Made by a program: the position numbers and the translations under genes. From positions 62,001 through 126,000 of the forward strand of contig PYST01000037.1 of NCBI GenBank assembly GCA_003049485.1: a DNA stretch of 64,000 nucleotides, in the 5' to 3' direction. The DNA comes from Ophioceras dolichostomum (taxonomy: Eukaryota > Ascomycota > Sordariomycetes > Magnaporthales > Ophioceraceae). This document shows positions 49,049-62,299 of this stretch, piece by piece. How positions within the stretch are numbered: position 1 is the first letter of the stretch; the number at the start of each line of letters is the position of its first letter. Under the pieces are notes generated by a model. The model did no database searches. It was given only the letters and a program-made list of their open reading frames with translations, and was not told the DNA's origin.

Positions 49049-51493
49049 TTATTGACCCGATGTGATGTCATTCACCACGCTCTGGAGTGTGATGAAGCAG
49101 CCGGGGCCGCCGTTATCCCGGAGCTCCTCGAGCAACACCGTGGACTGAGCCCAGAGGTTCTCGAGGGCCGAACGTTCGGACTTGCCCAGTGATACTGTTT
49201 TTGATGATCTGTTGTTAGGTGGTCGGTGGGTGGTGGGTGAGAGGGGAAGGAAGTGGGGGGAAGCTAGACAGGAGCTGGGGACGTAGGCAGGGCCTGTGGG
49301 GTAGATAGGGAGGTAGTATGGTCACGGAATAGGACACAGAGAGAGAGAAAGCTTACGCAAAATAGCCGAGTTCAACTCCTCCGCAACAGCGACCCTCCCC
49401 CGCCTATCCAGCATGTGTGCGACATCCTTCTCCTTGAGCGGGTTCGTGTACGCCAGCAGAGAGAAGATGGTCTCGAGCGTCTTGTGCACCTCCCTTCGCG
49501 AATCGTCACTGTACCGCGCCTGCAGCTCCTGGCCGTAGGCGATCGCCTCGCCGAGGAGCTCCCTAAGCTCCGGCTGCTTCTGTCTCTGGTGTTCACTTAT
49601 GCTGCCGCTGCCGCTGCCGCTGCTGCCATTAGCGTTTCCGATCCCAATCCCATCAGCAGCAGCTGCTGTTGATCCCGCACCACCAGAGTTGTTATAGTCG
49701 GTGTCCATGCGGTCCCACGGCATCGCGGCGGCGGCGGCGGCGGACGCTGATGATGATGACGCTCCTACACCGCCGCCGGGCTGCTGGTCCACGTCCATGT
49801 CCTGAACGCCGTTACTGCTCAGGCGCTTGTCGGCGCTGCTGCCGTCGACGAGGTTCATCTCCGCTTCCCTCCGGATCAGCTCGATGAACTTGCGGCACCG
49901 GAGGCGGAACTCGACGTGCTCGTTGTTCTTGAGGACCTGTGGGTAATACGCGTTGGTGTACTTAAGCGCCCGGTCCACGTCACCTTCTAGGATGGCTCGT
50001 CGTATACCTGCATGGCGGCGGGGACATGTGTCAGTGGTGCGAACCAGAACATCGGCGGGAAGGGTAGATGCTCGAAAGTAACTACTAACGTTGCCTGTTG
50101 TTGGCGTCTTCATCGTCCATAACGTTCGACCCCTCCACCAGCTCGTTGGGATCGAGAGTCAAGGCTTGTTTTTGGACTTGGATCTCTTCTGCGAAGGCAC
50201 GAGCCGTCTCGACGTAGCCGTCATGTTGAAGGAATTGGAGTACAAGCTGCTGAATAAGCTCCGTCTCGTCCATTGGGGGCGCAAGTGATGATGTGCTGTA
50301 TGAAAAAGGAAGCCAAGATATTTATCAGCGAGATTGTGCTTCTCCTCTCCTCTGATGCTGAGAACTTCTGCCGGAGACAACAGCACAGGCCGGCCAGGCA
50401 GCTAGCCGGGTTTCTTCTCACTCACCTTGTCACCTCGATTTCTTTCAGGATCGCTTGTCTCTCGTTCTGCAAAGACCACGCACGGTCAGCAATCTAGGTA
50501 CTTGAGATAACGCCTCGTGCTAATCTCGCCAGCCAGGCAGCACGAACAAGGCTAATCGATGCTAATAAGTTGAGCGCCGAATCTGCCGGGTCTTAGGATG
50601 CAAGGCTCCAGAATCGTCCGTCATGAAATGAAAGCAACCATGCAAAAAGTCATAAACAAAAAGGTATGTAACAGGCGCGGGAGAAGAGCGCGGGGGGTGA
50701 TGGATGGCGTTTGTGGTATGGTGGGGAGGCTCTACGGATCATGAGTGGAAATGAGGACGAAGCGGGCATGAGGGAGGGAAGGCTAATAATGATAGGGAGG
50801 AAACTGAAACCCGCAAGGGACTTTCTTGATCTGATGAAAAGAAAAAAAGAAGGAAAGAGGGACACATACCTCCATCATGGCGTCGATAGCGTAGATGAAC
50901 TCGGTCTGGCCGAAGTTCACACGGACGTGGCTACCCGTCTTCTTCAAGCCCACGGCAGGAAAGAGCTGTTGGCCCTTGACGTTGACATCGCGGAACGCGG
51001 GACCTAAAAAAAGATTTGAGGAAGAACAAGAATGAGTAGGCGCGCTCAGTTAGTCACCGTGCAGGGGCAGGCGATGTGAATAAAAGACGTAAACAGGGGG
51101 AGTAAAGCAACCAAGCGAGAACAGATATCTGCCTGCTGTTGCATAGAGGGTCTAGAAGAGAGGAGGAAAGAGGCAACCCAAGGAAACCCAGAGCAAACAG
51201 GGGAAGAGAAGAAGGCATATCTCAAACTCACCCAAATATTTCCCGTTGATGGTGAAGAAGGCACAGCCGGTCCGGAAGTTGACACCGCAGCCGATGGTGT
51301 CGCCGGTGTTGTAGGCGGGACCGTAGTCCTTCCCGTTCAACTGGGACGCGAACGACCTGCCGTCGTCGCCGTGGTAGCCCCAGGAGTCGGCCTCCCAGCC
51401 GGGTGCACGTGTTAGGGCCACGTGCTTGCCCATGAACCCTATGCCGATGGTCGTTCTGTGGATTTTGTTGTGTCAGCGGTTAGAAACTAAAAG

Positions 51494-51550
<57 letters not shown>

Positions 51551-53021
51551 GGGTGCTTGCAGGGGCAGGGGCAAGGGTACGTTGGCGAGGGTAACAACTA
51601 ATATATGCCACATACTCATTGCCGCTCTTGGTGCCTAGAATCGTCACCTCGAAGTAATATATCCCGCACTCGGGCGGCATGAAGTGGTCCGCGCGGATCG
51701 AGCACGCCTCGTGGTCCCTCTCGGCGCGATCCGTGCTCGACGTCTTCGCGGCCGCCGAGAACTTCACATCCAGCCCCTCCGCGCCGAGGACCTCCAGCCC
51801 TTGGCACTTGTCGTCCTTGTTCCAGCGCGACGGCAAGGGTGTGACGGGGGTTTCGTCCTCGAGGTCGACGAGCGCCGACGAGGGCGGGTGGCTCTCGACC
51901 ACGTCGAAGGCTAGGCCCCGGTGGTGCGACGATCCCGAGCCGGAGCCGGAGACGCCGACGTCGGGGTTGTTGATCTTAGCCGCGGTCGAGATGTCGTCGA
52001 CGAAGCCGAAGTAGAGGTTGCCGCTGCCGGCGCCGCCGGCGGTCGTGGGGGGTTGCTGGTGGCTGCTGCTACCGCTGCTGCTGCCGAAGCCGAGGCCGTA
52101 CCCGGTGCCGAAGTGGCTGCCGTAGGAAGAGTGGTGGTGAAGGCCGTGGTGGGGGCCGCTGCCGAATCCGCTGAAGCCCTCGTGCGCCGGCGCCGTGGCC
52201 CCAGACAGCAAAGTGCCGCCGGGGCCGCCGAAGCCGTTGCTGACACCGTCGCCGCTGCTGCCGCCGACGCCTACCCCATTACTGCTGCCCTCGTGCTGCG
52301 CTGGGATGCCTATTCCTGCTGTTGATGACGATGACGCCGCCGCCGCCGCCGCAGCTGCCACCGAGGAGGGGAGCGAGTCCCGTAGCGCGTCCAGCTTCGC
52401 CCTATATGAGTCCTCTAGCCTCTGCGCGTACGTCGAGCCCTTTAGGTACGAAGGCATGAAGAACCGCTGGAGGATCTGCGGGGGTAGCGGTGCGCCGGGA
52501 AGCTGCGGCAGCTGCGGCGGCGGCGTGAGTCCGTCGAAGAGCGCAGGTATGTAGAAGTTCTCGAACGCCCGTGAATGTGGCGGAAGCTGTGGCCCCCGAT
52601 AGAAGTTGTATATTCTTGCCGCCACATTGTTGGTTGCGTCCCCGTTTTCCCTTTCTGTGGTTCCATTCCTGGACGACGTTTCTTCTCCGGCCGTGGCCAC
52701 TGGTTCGTCGTCGTCGTCAACACCATCTCCGCCTCCGCCGCCGGTCCTGGAGGCCGGGTAGACTTGTGGTTGTCCGCCGGTGACGGTTGCGGTGGTGGCT
52801 GTGGCGGAGTCCGCGTCGACGTTCTCCCCGGTAGGGCTGGCGGGGTTTAGGATCTGCGAGAACGAGAAGCTGGCCGGCCTGTGGAAGTAGATTCCGGGCC
52901 CCGAGCCGGGGGCCGGCGAGCCGTAGGGTGGTGTCCGATGTGGTTGTCCGAACGGGACGGGGTTGGGTGGTCCTCCGAGGCCGCCGGGGGTGTCGACGGG
53001 AGGCTGGTATGGGTTCGTCAT
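49049..53021 (-). CDS. vid30: Vid30/Gid1 (RanBPM-like) subunit of the GID/CTLH ubiquitin ligase
   Basis: Seven exons on the minus strand: 53021-51616, 51455-51232, 51003-50870, 50466-50426, 50295-50090, 50007-49357 and 49194-49049, giving 935 residues; every junction keeps frame. The N-terminal ~390 residues are Pro/Gly/Ser-rich. A SPRY domain (about 395-588) contains CGIYYFEVTILG, TTIGIGFMGKHV and GWEADSWGYHGDDG. LisH follows (610-642, ELIQQLVLQFLQHDGYVETA), then CTLH (about 671-717) and CRA up to the end (KDVAHMLDRRGRVAVAEELN). This order is that of yeast Vid30/Gid1 and animal RanBP9/10. The complex marks gluconeogenic enzymes for degradation when glucose returns. The third intron is long (403 nt) and exon 4 is only 41 nt. 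The last acceptor is the second of two close AGs; only it restores the conserved SLGKS frame. Confidence 0.93.
51497..51549. repeat. (AG)26 microsatellite in vid30 intron 1
   Basis: A perfect 53-nt AG run. In the sense of vid30 it is a CT run inside the first intron, followed by a CTAAC branch-like site and the acceptor at 51456. Confidence 0.95.
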
Positions 53022-55311
53022 GGTTGCGGTGCGTGGCCTTGGGGGTCGTAGGTGCGTCGCCTGCTGTTCGAAATAGCGAGGGGGTGACGAAAGAGGAGAA
53101 GCCGCAGGAGCTCTTCCCGCTCTCTCACTCTCTCACGAACCTCCCTTCTCCCTCGTCTCTCCCGTCGCTTTCTCTCTCCCTCTCTCGCTCGCTTTAGAGG
53201 GACCGAGAAGTTCGACGGAGCTGGTTGAAGTTGCTGGCGAGCAGTTATGGCAGGCTGGCTTCCGTCTTGAATTCTTCCTTGCGATCTGTCCGGTGCCGGG
53301 GCAGGTCGGAGAAGCTATCCCGGCAAGCAGCAATTTGTAATTCGTGAGAGATGTGTACTCTTATTCCGAGGCGACTCGGTTCTGACGTCGATCTAGGTCG
53401 GAGTTGGGCGCCGGAGCAGTGGATGAGGCACTTAGAGGTCGAGTCTAGAGATAAGAGTGGAGGTGCTCCTCAGGTTGGCTTCGTTCTGTGGACTGGGGAC
53501 GTTTGGTTAGGCCTATTGGCGGGTAGGTTGGCGGAGTGGAAGAGCTAGCAGAGTTGAAGAAGGTCAGAGGTAGTCGCGGTTGCTAATGCTACTGCTTCCC
53601 CCAACTTTGGTCACATTGACTTGTGTCATAGATTCCCCATAGCAAAACATAAAGGGGAAACGCACGAGAGTGTGAACAAGGGCCGTGAACGAAGGTGTCC
53701 AGGGCAAATTGATGCTCCGATAATCTCTTCGCCCAGTAGTAGGAAAGATCAAATGGCCAAAAGAAGAAAGAAATGAGGAGAATGGGTGTATTGTTCACAG
53801 CTGAGCTGTCGGGCGGGGAAGTTGATGGTTGTCGATTGCAAGCAAGCACGGTACGGCGGATGGATGTATGGATGGGTGCGCTATCAGCTTTCGTTCTCCG
53901 CCCGCCGAGGGTGACGGTGACAATGAAAGTTGGCGGCGGCTTTTGATCGGTATCGACGCTATCACGGGGTCAGATGTCGTGCGTTGCAGCGAGTTCTTGG
54001 GGGGGAACCTGTTCGAGTTAGTGGACTGCGATAGCGCGTGGCTCGCTGTAAGTGGTCCGACCCCCTCTGTAACTCCGCTGTATTCTCAGTTCCTTAGTGG
54101 TCAGAGGGCCCCAGCCAACCACCCCTTTTTGTCCATCAAGTGAGCACAGACACAGTATCGGACCTCGGACGAACGCACCCCTCTCACTGTAGATTCCATC
54201 CCACCTGACGTGTCTGAGTTGCAGGTTTTCGCCAGCTCTGAACAAAGCTGGACAAAAAGGCAAACGAAGGCAACTGTGGTTCATAGTGGTGCTGAGTTTG
54301 CTCGTTTGCTTTCTACGGATTTTCAATGCACTGGGATACAGCACGCAGGGTTTCCCACAGGAAAGCTCCCGTATGCACGTAATGTGAACACCTCCTGCAA
54401 CAGCCTGTTTGGGGAAATATGGGGTGACATGAGACGACGACCTGGAAATGACTCTGGGGCCGCCTGGTGTTGCCGTCATCAGACTCAAAGATCCTAATAG
54501 CACATTTGTCCGATCGTTGATCGGTGACGAGGAGGCGAAGCTGAGAAGGCATCTCGTGATTTAACTCTGTCAGTGAAAAATTAACGCTAGCAGCAAGTTA
54601 GGCTGCTGGTATCGAACATTGAAGTTATATCAACTAGGTTGATGCACTTCCATGGTATCTATTCCCTCGAAATTCCTGGCAGCTAAGCAAGCAAACCAAG
54701 GTCCGAACAACTAAGAAATATTTATTTCCATGCCGCGATCGAGTCCCTTCCGGTCTTTTCTCCCAATACAGTCCATTGTTATACATAAAGTCGAGTGCAA
54801 GTAGTGGGTAGATGCTCAAAACCAAGATAGAAATAGTACGCTGAGACCAGAGACCAGGGTAGACAGGACAGACTAAACCGAGAGAACGCCCCAAACGAAT
54901 ACAGCGCCGCGCTGATTCTTTTTTGTCCCGCCCAAACCATGAACGCCGACAAAAATTTGCTGCCAGTCTCGTAACTGTTGAGACAAGTGAGAGAAAGAGA
55001 GAAAAGGGGATAAGGCGGCGGAGAGCCGCCTCTGCAAGCAGGCCTGGAAAAAGAGACTCCGCCTTGTATAGGTACGCTAGGCCTGTAATGATCTAGGCCA
55101 CCGATGATGAGAATCGGAAAAAGCACGGCGATTTTGTGTGAGCCTGAAACTCCCCCTTCCGAAATCCCTTCCTCCTGTTCCTTGTACATGCCCAACCCAC
55201 GACAAGATGATGAAATTAAAGACAAAGAATGACAAGGCGAAGAAAGTAGGTAGCAAGTGGTAGTAAGTAGCAAGTGGTAGTAGCGAACAAGGGTGTGGTA
55301 CGGTGCACGTC
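53022..55311. other. intergenic region vid30 promoter / ies4 3' side
   Basis: 2.3 kb. The part next to vid30 is CT-rich and is probably its promoter and leader. No gene is recognised in the remainder. Confidence 0.55.
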
Positions 55312-56346
55312 TCACGACGCGGCAGCAATGAGGGCCGGTGCCGGGGAGTTGCCGTTCATGATGCTCGGGGCGGCGCTGTGCATCTCGACATCGCCGCCAC
55401 TGTTGCTGTTTTCGCTCTTGGAGGCGACTTGCTCGTTCTCCTTGTTGTTCTCTTTGCCGCTGCTGCCTTCTGCAGACGGGGGCGTCGACGTGTTGGGGAT
55501 CAGGGGAGTGCCCCCGTTGGACCCGGCCGCGGCACCAGCATCAGCAGCGGCGGCAGCGGCGGCGACTGCGTTGGGGTCTTCGACAGCCTCGGGTCGGGGC
55601 CGCGGAGGCGCCGTCCAGCGTGGGATGGTCCAGACGGTGCCGGTGAAGCTCTTGAGTTGGAAGCCGCCCTTGGCCCACTTGCGGCATGGCTTTCCGGAGC
55701 GGTCGAGGGCGCGCAGACCGGCGTTGATGGCACCCATATTGGCCTTGGGTCCGAGCTTGTGGCCGAGGCCGCCTCGGGTGATTTCCACTCCGGCATCGTC
55801 ACTAGGAGCAGATTGAGTTAGCACAGCATGATATATGACAGTTTGGGGTTGGGAGGAGTGAATCACTCGGTCACGAAACGGCAGCAAGTATCACACGTAC
55901 AGTCTAGCCTTCTTCTTGGGACCGGGCTTGCCCCGAACCTTGGCCAGGGGATCACCACCGTTGGCCGCCGCAGCGGAACGCTTGGTGCCTTTCTTCTTGG
56001 GGCCCTCGACAGGCGGTCCCATAGACGAGGAGGGAGCCGGGGTACCGGCGGCTGGGGTGCCAGGGGTTGAGTCGGATGCATTGTCGGCGATGGACGATGG
56101 CTCGGCTGGGACGGTGTTAGAGGTGGCCGGTGACTCCTTGTCCTTGACTGGCGTGTCCTCCTTGGTCGGCGGCGGCGTTTTGATACCGAGAGCTTCCCTC
56201 AGCCTCGTCGGCGGCACCGTGAGTGTCACTAGCAGGGTGGCTCCCTTGTTGCTCTCGGCCTTCTCGGCCTTCTCGATCTTGGGTTCAACCTTGTCCGACT
56301 TGCGTCGGTCTTTGGAGGCGGCAGCATTCTTGCTGGCTGAAGGCAT
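55312..56346 (-). CDS. ies4: INO80 chromatin-remodelling complex subunit Ies4
   Basis: Two exons on the minus strand: 56346-55901 and 55801-55312, giving 311 residues. A Lys-rich N terminus is followed by TLLVTLTVPPTRLREALGI, the first conserved block of the fungal Ies4 family. The second block is basic and crosses the intron: KVRGKPGPKKKARLDDAG, GGLGHKLGPKANMGAINAGL, RALDRSGKPCRKW and LKSFTGTVWTIPRW. The C-terminal ~110 residues are a low-complexity Ala/Ser/Glu tail. Ies4 is a small subunit of the INO80 nucleosome-remodelling machine in the nucleus; in yeast it is a target of the Mec1 checkpoint kinase. The GKPGPKKK stretch resembles an AT-hook and nuclear-localisation signal. Assignment rests on the two family blocks. 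Confidence 0.88.
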
Positions 56347-59300
56347 GATGCTCGTGGATGTGTATAGGTGATTGAGTGTGCAGAGTGCAAAGTCGTCGTC
56401 GGCGAGGACGATGGGTTGTTGTTGGTGGTGCTTGTGAGAAAGGGTGAGAGGGTGGAAAGGCAGATGAGAGTTTCCGGCACTTGATGTTGTGGCGAAGGGC
56501 AGACGGGGGATTATTTATTCTTGGTCGCCTGCGAAAGTGACTTTTCAGGGCGGCTGAACAAATTTGGGTTGGCCCCGGCTGCTCGCAGTTTGTTCGTCCT
56601 CGCAGGTATCCCGGTTGAGGTGATCCACTTCCTCCTTGCCGTGGGCGACGGTGGGCGACGGTGGGAAGGTTTGGGGTGGAAGGTTTTTGATCAGCTCAGC
56701 TGGGTTGGAGGAGACGTGATGTGGTGGTGGTGAAGGAGTAGAAAGAAGAACATCCAACAGCACTGACGGTGTTGGGTGGAGGATTATAGGGATGTTACTG
56801 CGTATCGGAGATAGGCATTGGCTGGGCGTGGGCGTGGTAGACTTGGGCGGCGGGCGAATTTTGGAGACGGTGATGTAGTTTTGTGGCGGCGATGGTGGTG
56901 ATGTGGGATAAAGACGGAACAAGTTGGGGATGGTGATGATTGTGGATGGGAAAGGGGGGAAAGGATTTTTTTATTATGTGGGAGGCATTCTGGTAAAAGT
57001 TTGGGGCCATGGTCTGGCAGCGCCTTTGAGGGCGGCCAGGCGTGACAACCTAGGAGAATGGTCGACTCTCATGCTGAAGAAATGAGAGAGAGCTCGCACA
57101 CTCGTGGGTCAAGCGAGCCGGAAAGGGACTGTGTGTTTGACTTTTTTTTTCCTGGGCTCAAGCAGCTCCTGTGGAACTACGGACGGCTGGGGCAGCTGCC
57201 TCAGGCCGCAAGATTCGGTAGCGTTGCAGGGGTTGTGGGGCTTGGCAGGTAAGGTAGGTACATCGGCCACGGCCTTGACGCCACGCAACGCCAGGTCACC
57301 ACCACCTCGAGCTCCTGTTCCAACCCGGGGATCCTCGCTGCTGACCGATATTGGCAAGGCAAAGACAAGGGGCGGCGGACGACTGTATTCATCCAAAAAC
57401 GGTTAAGTCCCAGTCCCTCCCAGTCACTTGTGCAGCGAATCAGGACAAATCACGACCGCGAGGTGAGAATCAAAAAGAACATGCGGCCTTTCTGGGCTTG
57501 CTTGTTGGTGATGCCCTGCTGCACGATCGCCTGCTTGCCTCCTGCCTCCTTCTTGCCTACAACGTCCAGCTGGCTGTGCTCCTGCTGCATACATGCCCGT
57601 CTAACCGTCCATCCGTCTTCCCCCCTTTCTCCGGCGCTTCGCGCTCCAGACACAATGATTTTGAAGTCTACCCTTTTACCATGTTTCGAGCGAGGTTAGG
57701 ACGAATGAATCTCACATATACATATGTATACGGAATATGGGAATTGATAAGACTTTGAAAAGTATCCACGAGTCGAGGTAATGAACTTGAGATTCTGATC
57801 CGGGATGACGCCCACATATCATCCGGCCGGATCCCACTGTTCGTGGCTGGGCAGAAGAGCAAATACAGTGTGAAGTACTTGATGATGACGAACCCCGAAT
57901 TCTGTCGGCGCAGAAAGTGAGCATGGCCAGGTTTGAAAGGATCAACCATCCCGGCGTTACCGCCACAGACTTGCTTTCCTTGGACGCTGAAGATGGGGGC
58001 ATCAAGGGGTTTTGCATCCTGTCTTTTTCTCCCCCATTTCGCGTTTCGGGTTTTTCGAACTGTGAATGGCCCATCCTCGTCTCGTGATATCACTCATATA
58101 TCAATCAGCCGGCGAACACAAAGCACAGCGGAAACACATGGACGACGATGCGAACGACCTTCGCCACCTTCGCTCGCTATGATCTATCCTCGTCGTGTTT
58201 ACTCACACCAAGCAGATTCGAGGCAGCTACAGTAAAAGGCCAGGACACCATCCCGCATGCCCGCATGCGTCCAACCGTCAGTCACCCTTCTCACAAACCG
58301 TTTTTTCTTTCTTCATCCCTCTCCTCCCCTATCAGCAAGCAATGCGGACCACTGGCGGAGGACGAAATGCAACAACCATCTCCGCGCTGATCAGCCCGTG
58401 GCTGCATCGAGTCCGACGTCAAAGTGGGAATTTCAGCCCGCGAAGAAGCAATCGACCGACGCAGCTTTGCCAATCAATCCCTTCCCTCAGCTGCCTCAGC
58501 CAAACACACCGCAGAAGAACAACAAAACCATGGATTGACCACGACCAACCCAACGAACATTATCACCGATGGCCCAAGTGGGTTTGCATCACAACCAACA
58601 AATTGGGGCTGGGCGGTCGACCCAGGCGGTCAAGAATCTTCCTATGGCCACGGATGATCACCAAGTGGTGACCATGTTCTCCGCTAAATAGCGAGAAGTG
58701 ACGGATGACGAGGCCGATGAGGGAGCAGATTGTTCGGATCAATCCCGATAACCTTCCATGTCTCCTGTTTCATCCATACCATGGTCGGTGCTGGCAGCTC
58801 ACCCAGCCTGATTCCTCCCACACAAGGACATTGCCCTTATTTGTCGCGATATCTTCTCTTTGGAGATATCCGACTTTCCCTGAGAATCTCACCTTGACAA
58901 TGGGTTTTCCGCTCTCAATTCAAGTCTAAGCCACCACCACCTTTTCTGACGGTGAGGAAACAAAGAATTTTGGATGGGAGGCCAAGAGCAGCTGAACCTA
59001 GCTGAAGGCTGGCTAGAATCAGGCTCGCAACATCAGTGACAGTTCTTTGTCCTGAATGGGTTTGGCTCACAAACCTCCGCCAGCTCTCCTTTCTACGGCT
59101 AACAAGCACATACAAAGACAAAGGGTCTTACGAAGCATGCACCATGCGCCAACCTATAACCAAGTGGTTAAAATGGAAGACAGTAACAGCTTCTGCCTTG
59201 GAGCCCAGTATGGAGGGCTGTCTTCGGAAGGCGACACAACATATGGCTCTTCCAGGAAGCACTGGGACCTTTATGGCTGCGAGATGCGACGCAGAGACCG

Positions 59301-60548
59301 AGTCAAAGGTCGGGTCAAGCCAAACAGCTCGATCTGGCTTCGAACCTATGTACTCGTCTGTATTTGCCTAGAACTTCCGCACGAATATGCAAGCAAACCG
59401 TCCCCTCTATTGTCACTTCCTAGTCCCCTTATCTCATATCTCATCATAAAGCCGGCGGATGAGAAGCTATCAGACGTAGCGTGCGACTAGTTTCACTGAT
59501 CGAAAACTTCGTGGTGCCTCTCTCCACTTTGAAGAGTCTAACAAGGTAGTAACGGGGGTTTTGAATGAGCGATAACAAAAGTTTGCCGTACCAAATCAGT
59601 GCCTGTGCAGAGATCACGAAGCCATCCACCTGACACATCACGACAAGGCCGACCGGACCTTGGAGGATCTTGGAGGACCTTGGACGAAATGGCCGGAATT
59701 GCACCGCGGCCGGGTATGGTCGGGCTTCAACAGTTGCGATGAAATTGTGGGGAATCTAGGGAATCCATTATGCAACCGCAACGCAGGCGCATCATCACTC
59801 CCTTCCGTCTGATCCTCATGCGAGGGATCCCCGAGCCTGCTGAGCGCAATCATTCCAGAGAGAGAGAGACTCTGCTTTGATCTCGAGAGACCTGGAACTT
59901 GAGCGAACGCGGTCGATAGAAGTCATGAAAATGATTGACACATACGGGATGTCGTCGCCGAGTCGGCGGGCGACGGCCCCGAGCGAGCTAAGCCCGACCC
60001 CGACCCGGCCGGTCCGGTTCTTCACCATAGCCATCGACGGTGACACGAACGGCCTCGTGAGAACTGCCGTCCGCCCGTACTCATCCATCGCACCTTTGTT
60101 TGGTTCTTATCTCCCAGATGGGAGAAAGTAGCCCACGTGTGCCGGAGGTCGCCCTTTCTCATGACAAAGAGAAATGAAGGGGGCTCGGGAGGGGCGTGTG
60201 ACAACTCTTGGAATGAGGCCGGAATTCGTTCCGGCCACGGTCTATATCAACGAAAAACTTCGGCCGGTCCGGGACACTTTGACACTGGAGCTTCCTCCCT
60301 CCTTGCCCATCTCAACAAGACATCTTCGGGAAGCTCTAGAAAAAGTCACCTGCTCATCACGTACACAACCCAGACCAGAGACGAAGAAGCACTGTCGTCG
60401 CCCTTCCCTCTTGAACCCCTGCCAAGACATCACGACTATTCACGCTTTGCGAATCTACCTCCCTTACTTACACGCACACCTAGATAGCATCATCATCATT
60501 ATCATCTTGGAACCATCCCATCCCAACCAATACCAACAGTCATCAACC
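56347..60548. other. 4.2-kb divergent intergenic region ies4 / IDO
   Basis: No gene is recognised. Open frames of up to about 158 codons have no motifs. Both promoters must lie here; pyrimidine- and CA-rich sequence lies just before the dioxygenase start. Confidence 0.5.
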
Positions 60549-62299
60549 ATGGGCATCCTCCAAGACCTCCCCCCACAGCCAGACTCAGACTTCGTCGTCC
60601 TCGACGACGTCCAGGCAGACAACAAGTCGCTCCCCGCCTTCATGGTCTCCAAGGACCGGGGCTTCCTCCCGCGCATGGACCCCGTCGCGGAGCTCCCCCC
60701 GGACTTCGCCGCGCTCGAGTCTATCCTGGCACGCATGCCGGTCAAGACCCTCTCGGGCTCGCCCGGCCTGCTCGCCTCCGGTGAGCTCGGCGACGTTGTC
60801 GCTAGGGAGCTTCCCGACCTGACCGAGAGCGTCGACCGGTACGCGGACGACCTGCCCCTGATGAACGCGCTGTACCGCGACTACTCGTTCCTCGCGTCGG
60901 CGTACCTGCTCGAGCCGTGCCACCTGCGCTTCGTGCGCGGGGAGCCGTACGGCCTGGGCCGCCAGGTGCTGCCTGCCAATATCGCGAGGCCGATCGCGAG
61001 GTGTGCGGAGCTGTAGGTCAACTGACTACCTACCTAACCTGCCTGCCTCACCTTGTCGTACCTTTCACCTTCTCCCCCTTCCTCCCCCTTCCCCTTCCAT
61101 CAAGGCCCATCCACTCGGATGAGAAGATGAGAGAGCAAGTGATAGAAGCATAGAAGCTTACCGGTCTCACACCGCACGTTACGTTCAGGTGCGAGTTCCA
61201 ACCCTTCATGGAGTACGCCGGCTCGTACGCCCTCTTCAACTACCGCCTCGTCGACCCCACCCGTGGCCTCGAGTACTCCAACCTGCGGCTCATCCGCGCC
61301 TTCGAGCAAGGTCTCGACCCGACCTCTTCCGAGGCAGGTTTCGTCCTCGTGCACATCGACATGGTGCGCAACTCAGGCCCCCTCGTCTCGGGTACCATGG
61401 CATGCATCGACGCCGCTGAAGCTTCCGCTTCTGCCTCTTCCCCTTCACCTTCATCATCATCATCTCAACCTCTACTCTCCCATCGCCTCGCCTTCAACAC
61501 AGGCCTCACCACCGTCCTGACCGCCATGCGCCGCATCAACGCCGTCATGGACACGATGTGGAACAAGTCCAAGCCCGGCTCGTACACGTCCTTCCGCACC
61601 TTCATATTCGGCATCACCTCGCAGAGCATGTTCCCCCGCGGCGTCGTGTACGAGGGCGTCAGCGGCGGCGAGGCCTGGAGCTTCCGGGGCGAGTCCGGCG
61701 CGAACGACAGCATGATACCGCTCATGGACAGCCTGATGCAGATCCCGATGCCGGCCACGCCCCTGACGGAGATCCTGCGCGACTTCAGGAAGTACCGCCC
61801 CAGCAACCACAGGCAGTTCCTGCAGTTCGTCAAGGAGAAGTCTGTTGCGGCCGGGGTGAAGGGGTATGCGCTCGCCTTGGAGGAGGAGGGAACTACTACT
61901 GAGGACCAGGAGAAGAAGGAGAATGAGGATGGGATAGAGGAAGAAGCAGCAGCAGCAGTGAGAGAGTCCAGACGCCTGTGGCTGATGGTGCTGGACCAGG
62001 TGAGGGAGTTCCGCTGGAGGCACTGGAAGTTCGGGGTGGAGTACATCATCAAGCAGACGAGCCACCCGACTGCCACGGGCGGGAGCCCGATCGTCACGTG
62101 GCTGCCCAACCAGCTGCAGGCGGTGCTGGCGGAGATGAGCGCCGTTCATTCTGCTTGCACCACTGGGGGAAGTGGAAGTCTGGGGAAGGACTGCGACGAC
62201 ATCATGGATCTAGTGAGGAGGCAGACTGAGATGCTGGCGAAGGAGGTGCGGAAGTATTGCGAGGAGAGGGGCGTTGCTGCTTCTTCTTCTTCTGCTTGA
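60549..62299 (+). CDS. ido: indoleamine 2,3-dioxygenase
   Basis: Two exons: 60549-61012 and 61189-62299, giving 524 residues. The enzyme is a haem protein that opens the indole ring of tryptophan to N-formylkynurenine, the first step of the kynurenine route to NAD (BNA2 in yeast). Recognisable blocks are LPLMNALYRDYSFLASAYLL, LPANIARPI, EYAGSYALFNY, FNTGLTTVLTAMRRIN, MFPRGVVYEGVS and the C-terminal haem region RHWKFGVEYIIKQTSHPTATGG, where His433 is the likely proximal haem ligand. WLPNQLQAVL follows. Two insertions are visible: a Ser/Pro-rich run near the middle and an acidic Glu/Ala run before the haem helix. They explain the length above yeast BNA2. No other kynurenine genes are nearby. 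The 5' splice site overlaps an apparent in-frame stop (CTGTAG), so the intron (61013-61188) is required. Confidence 0.95.
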
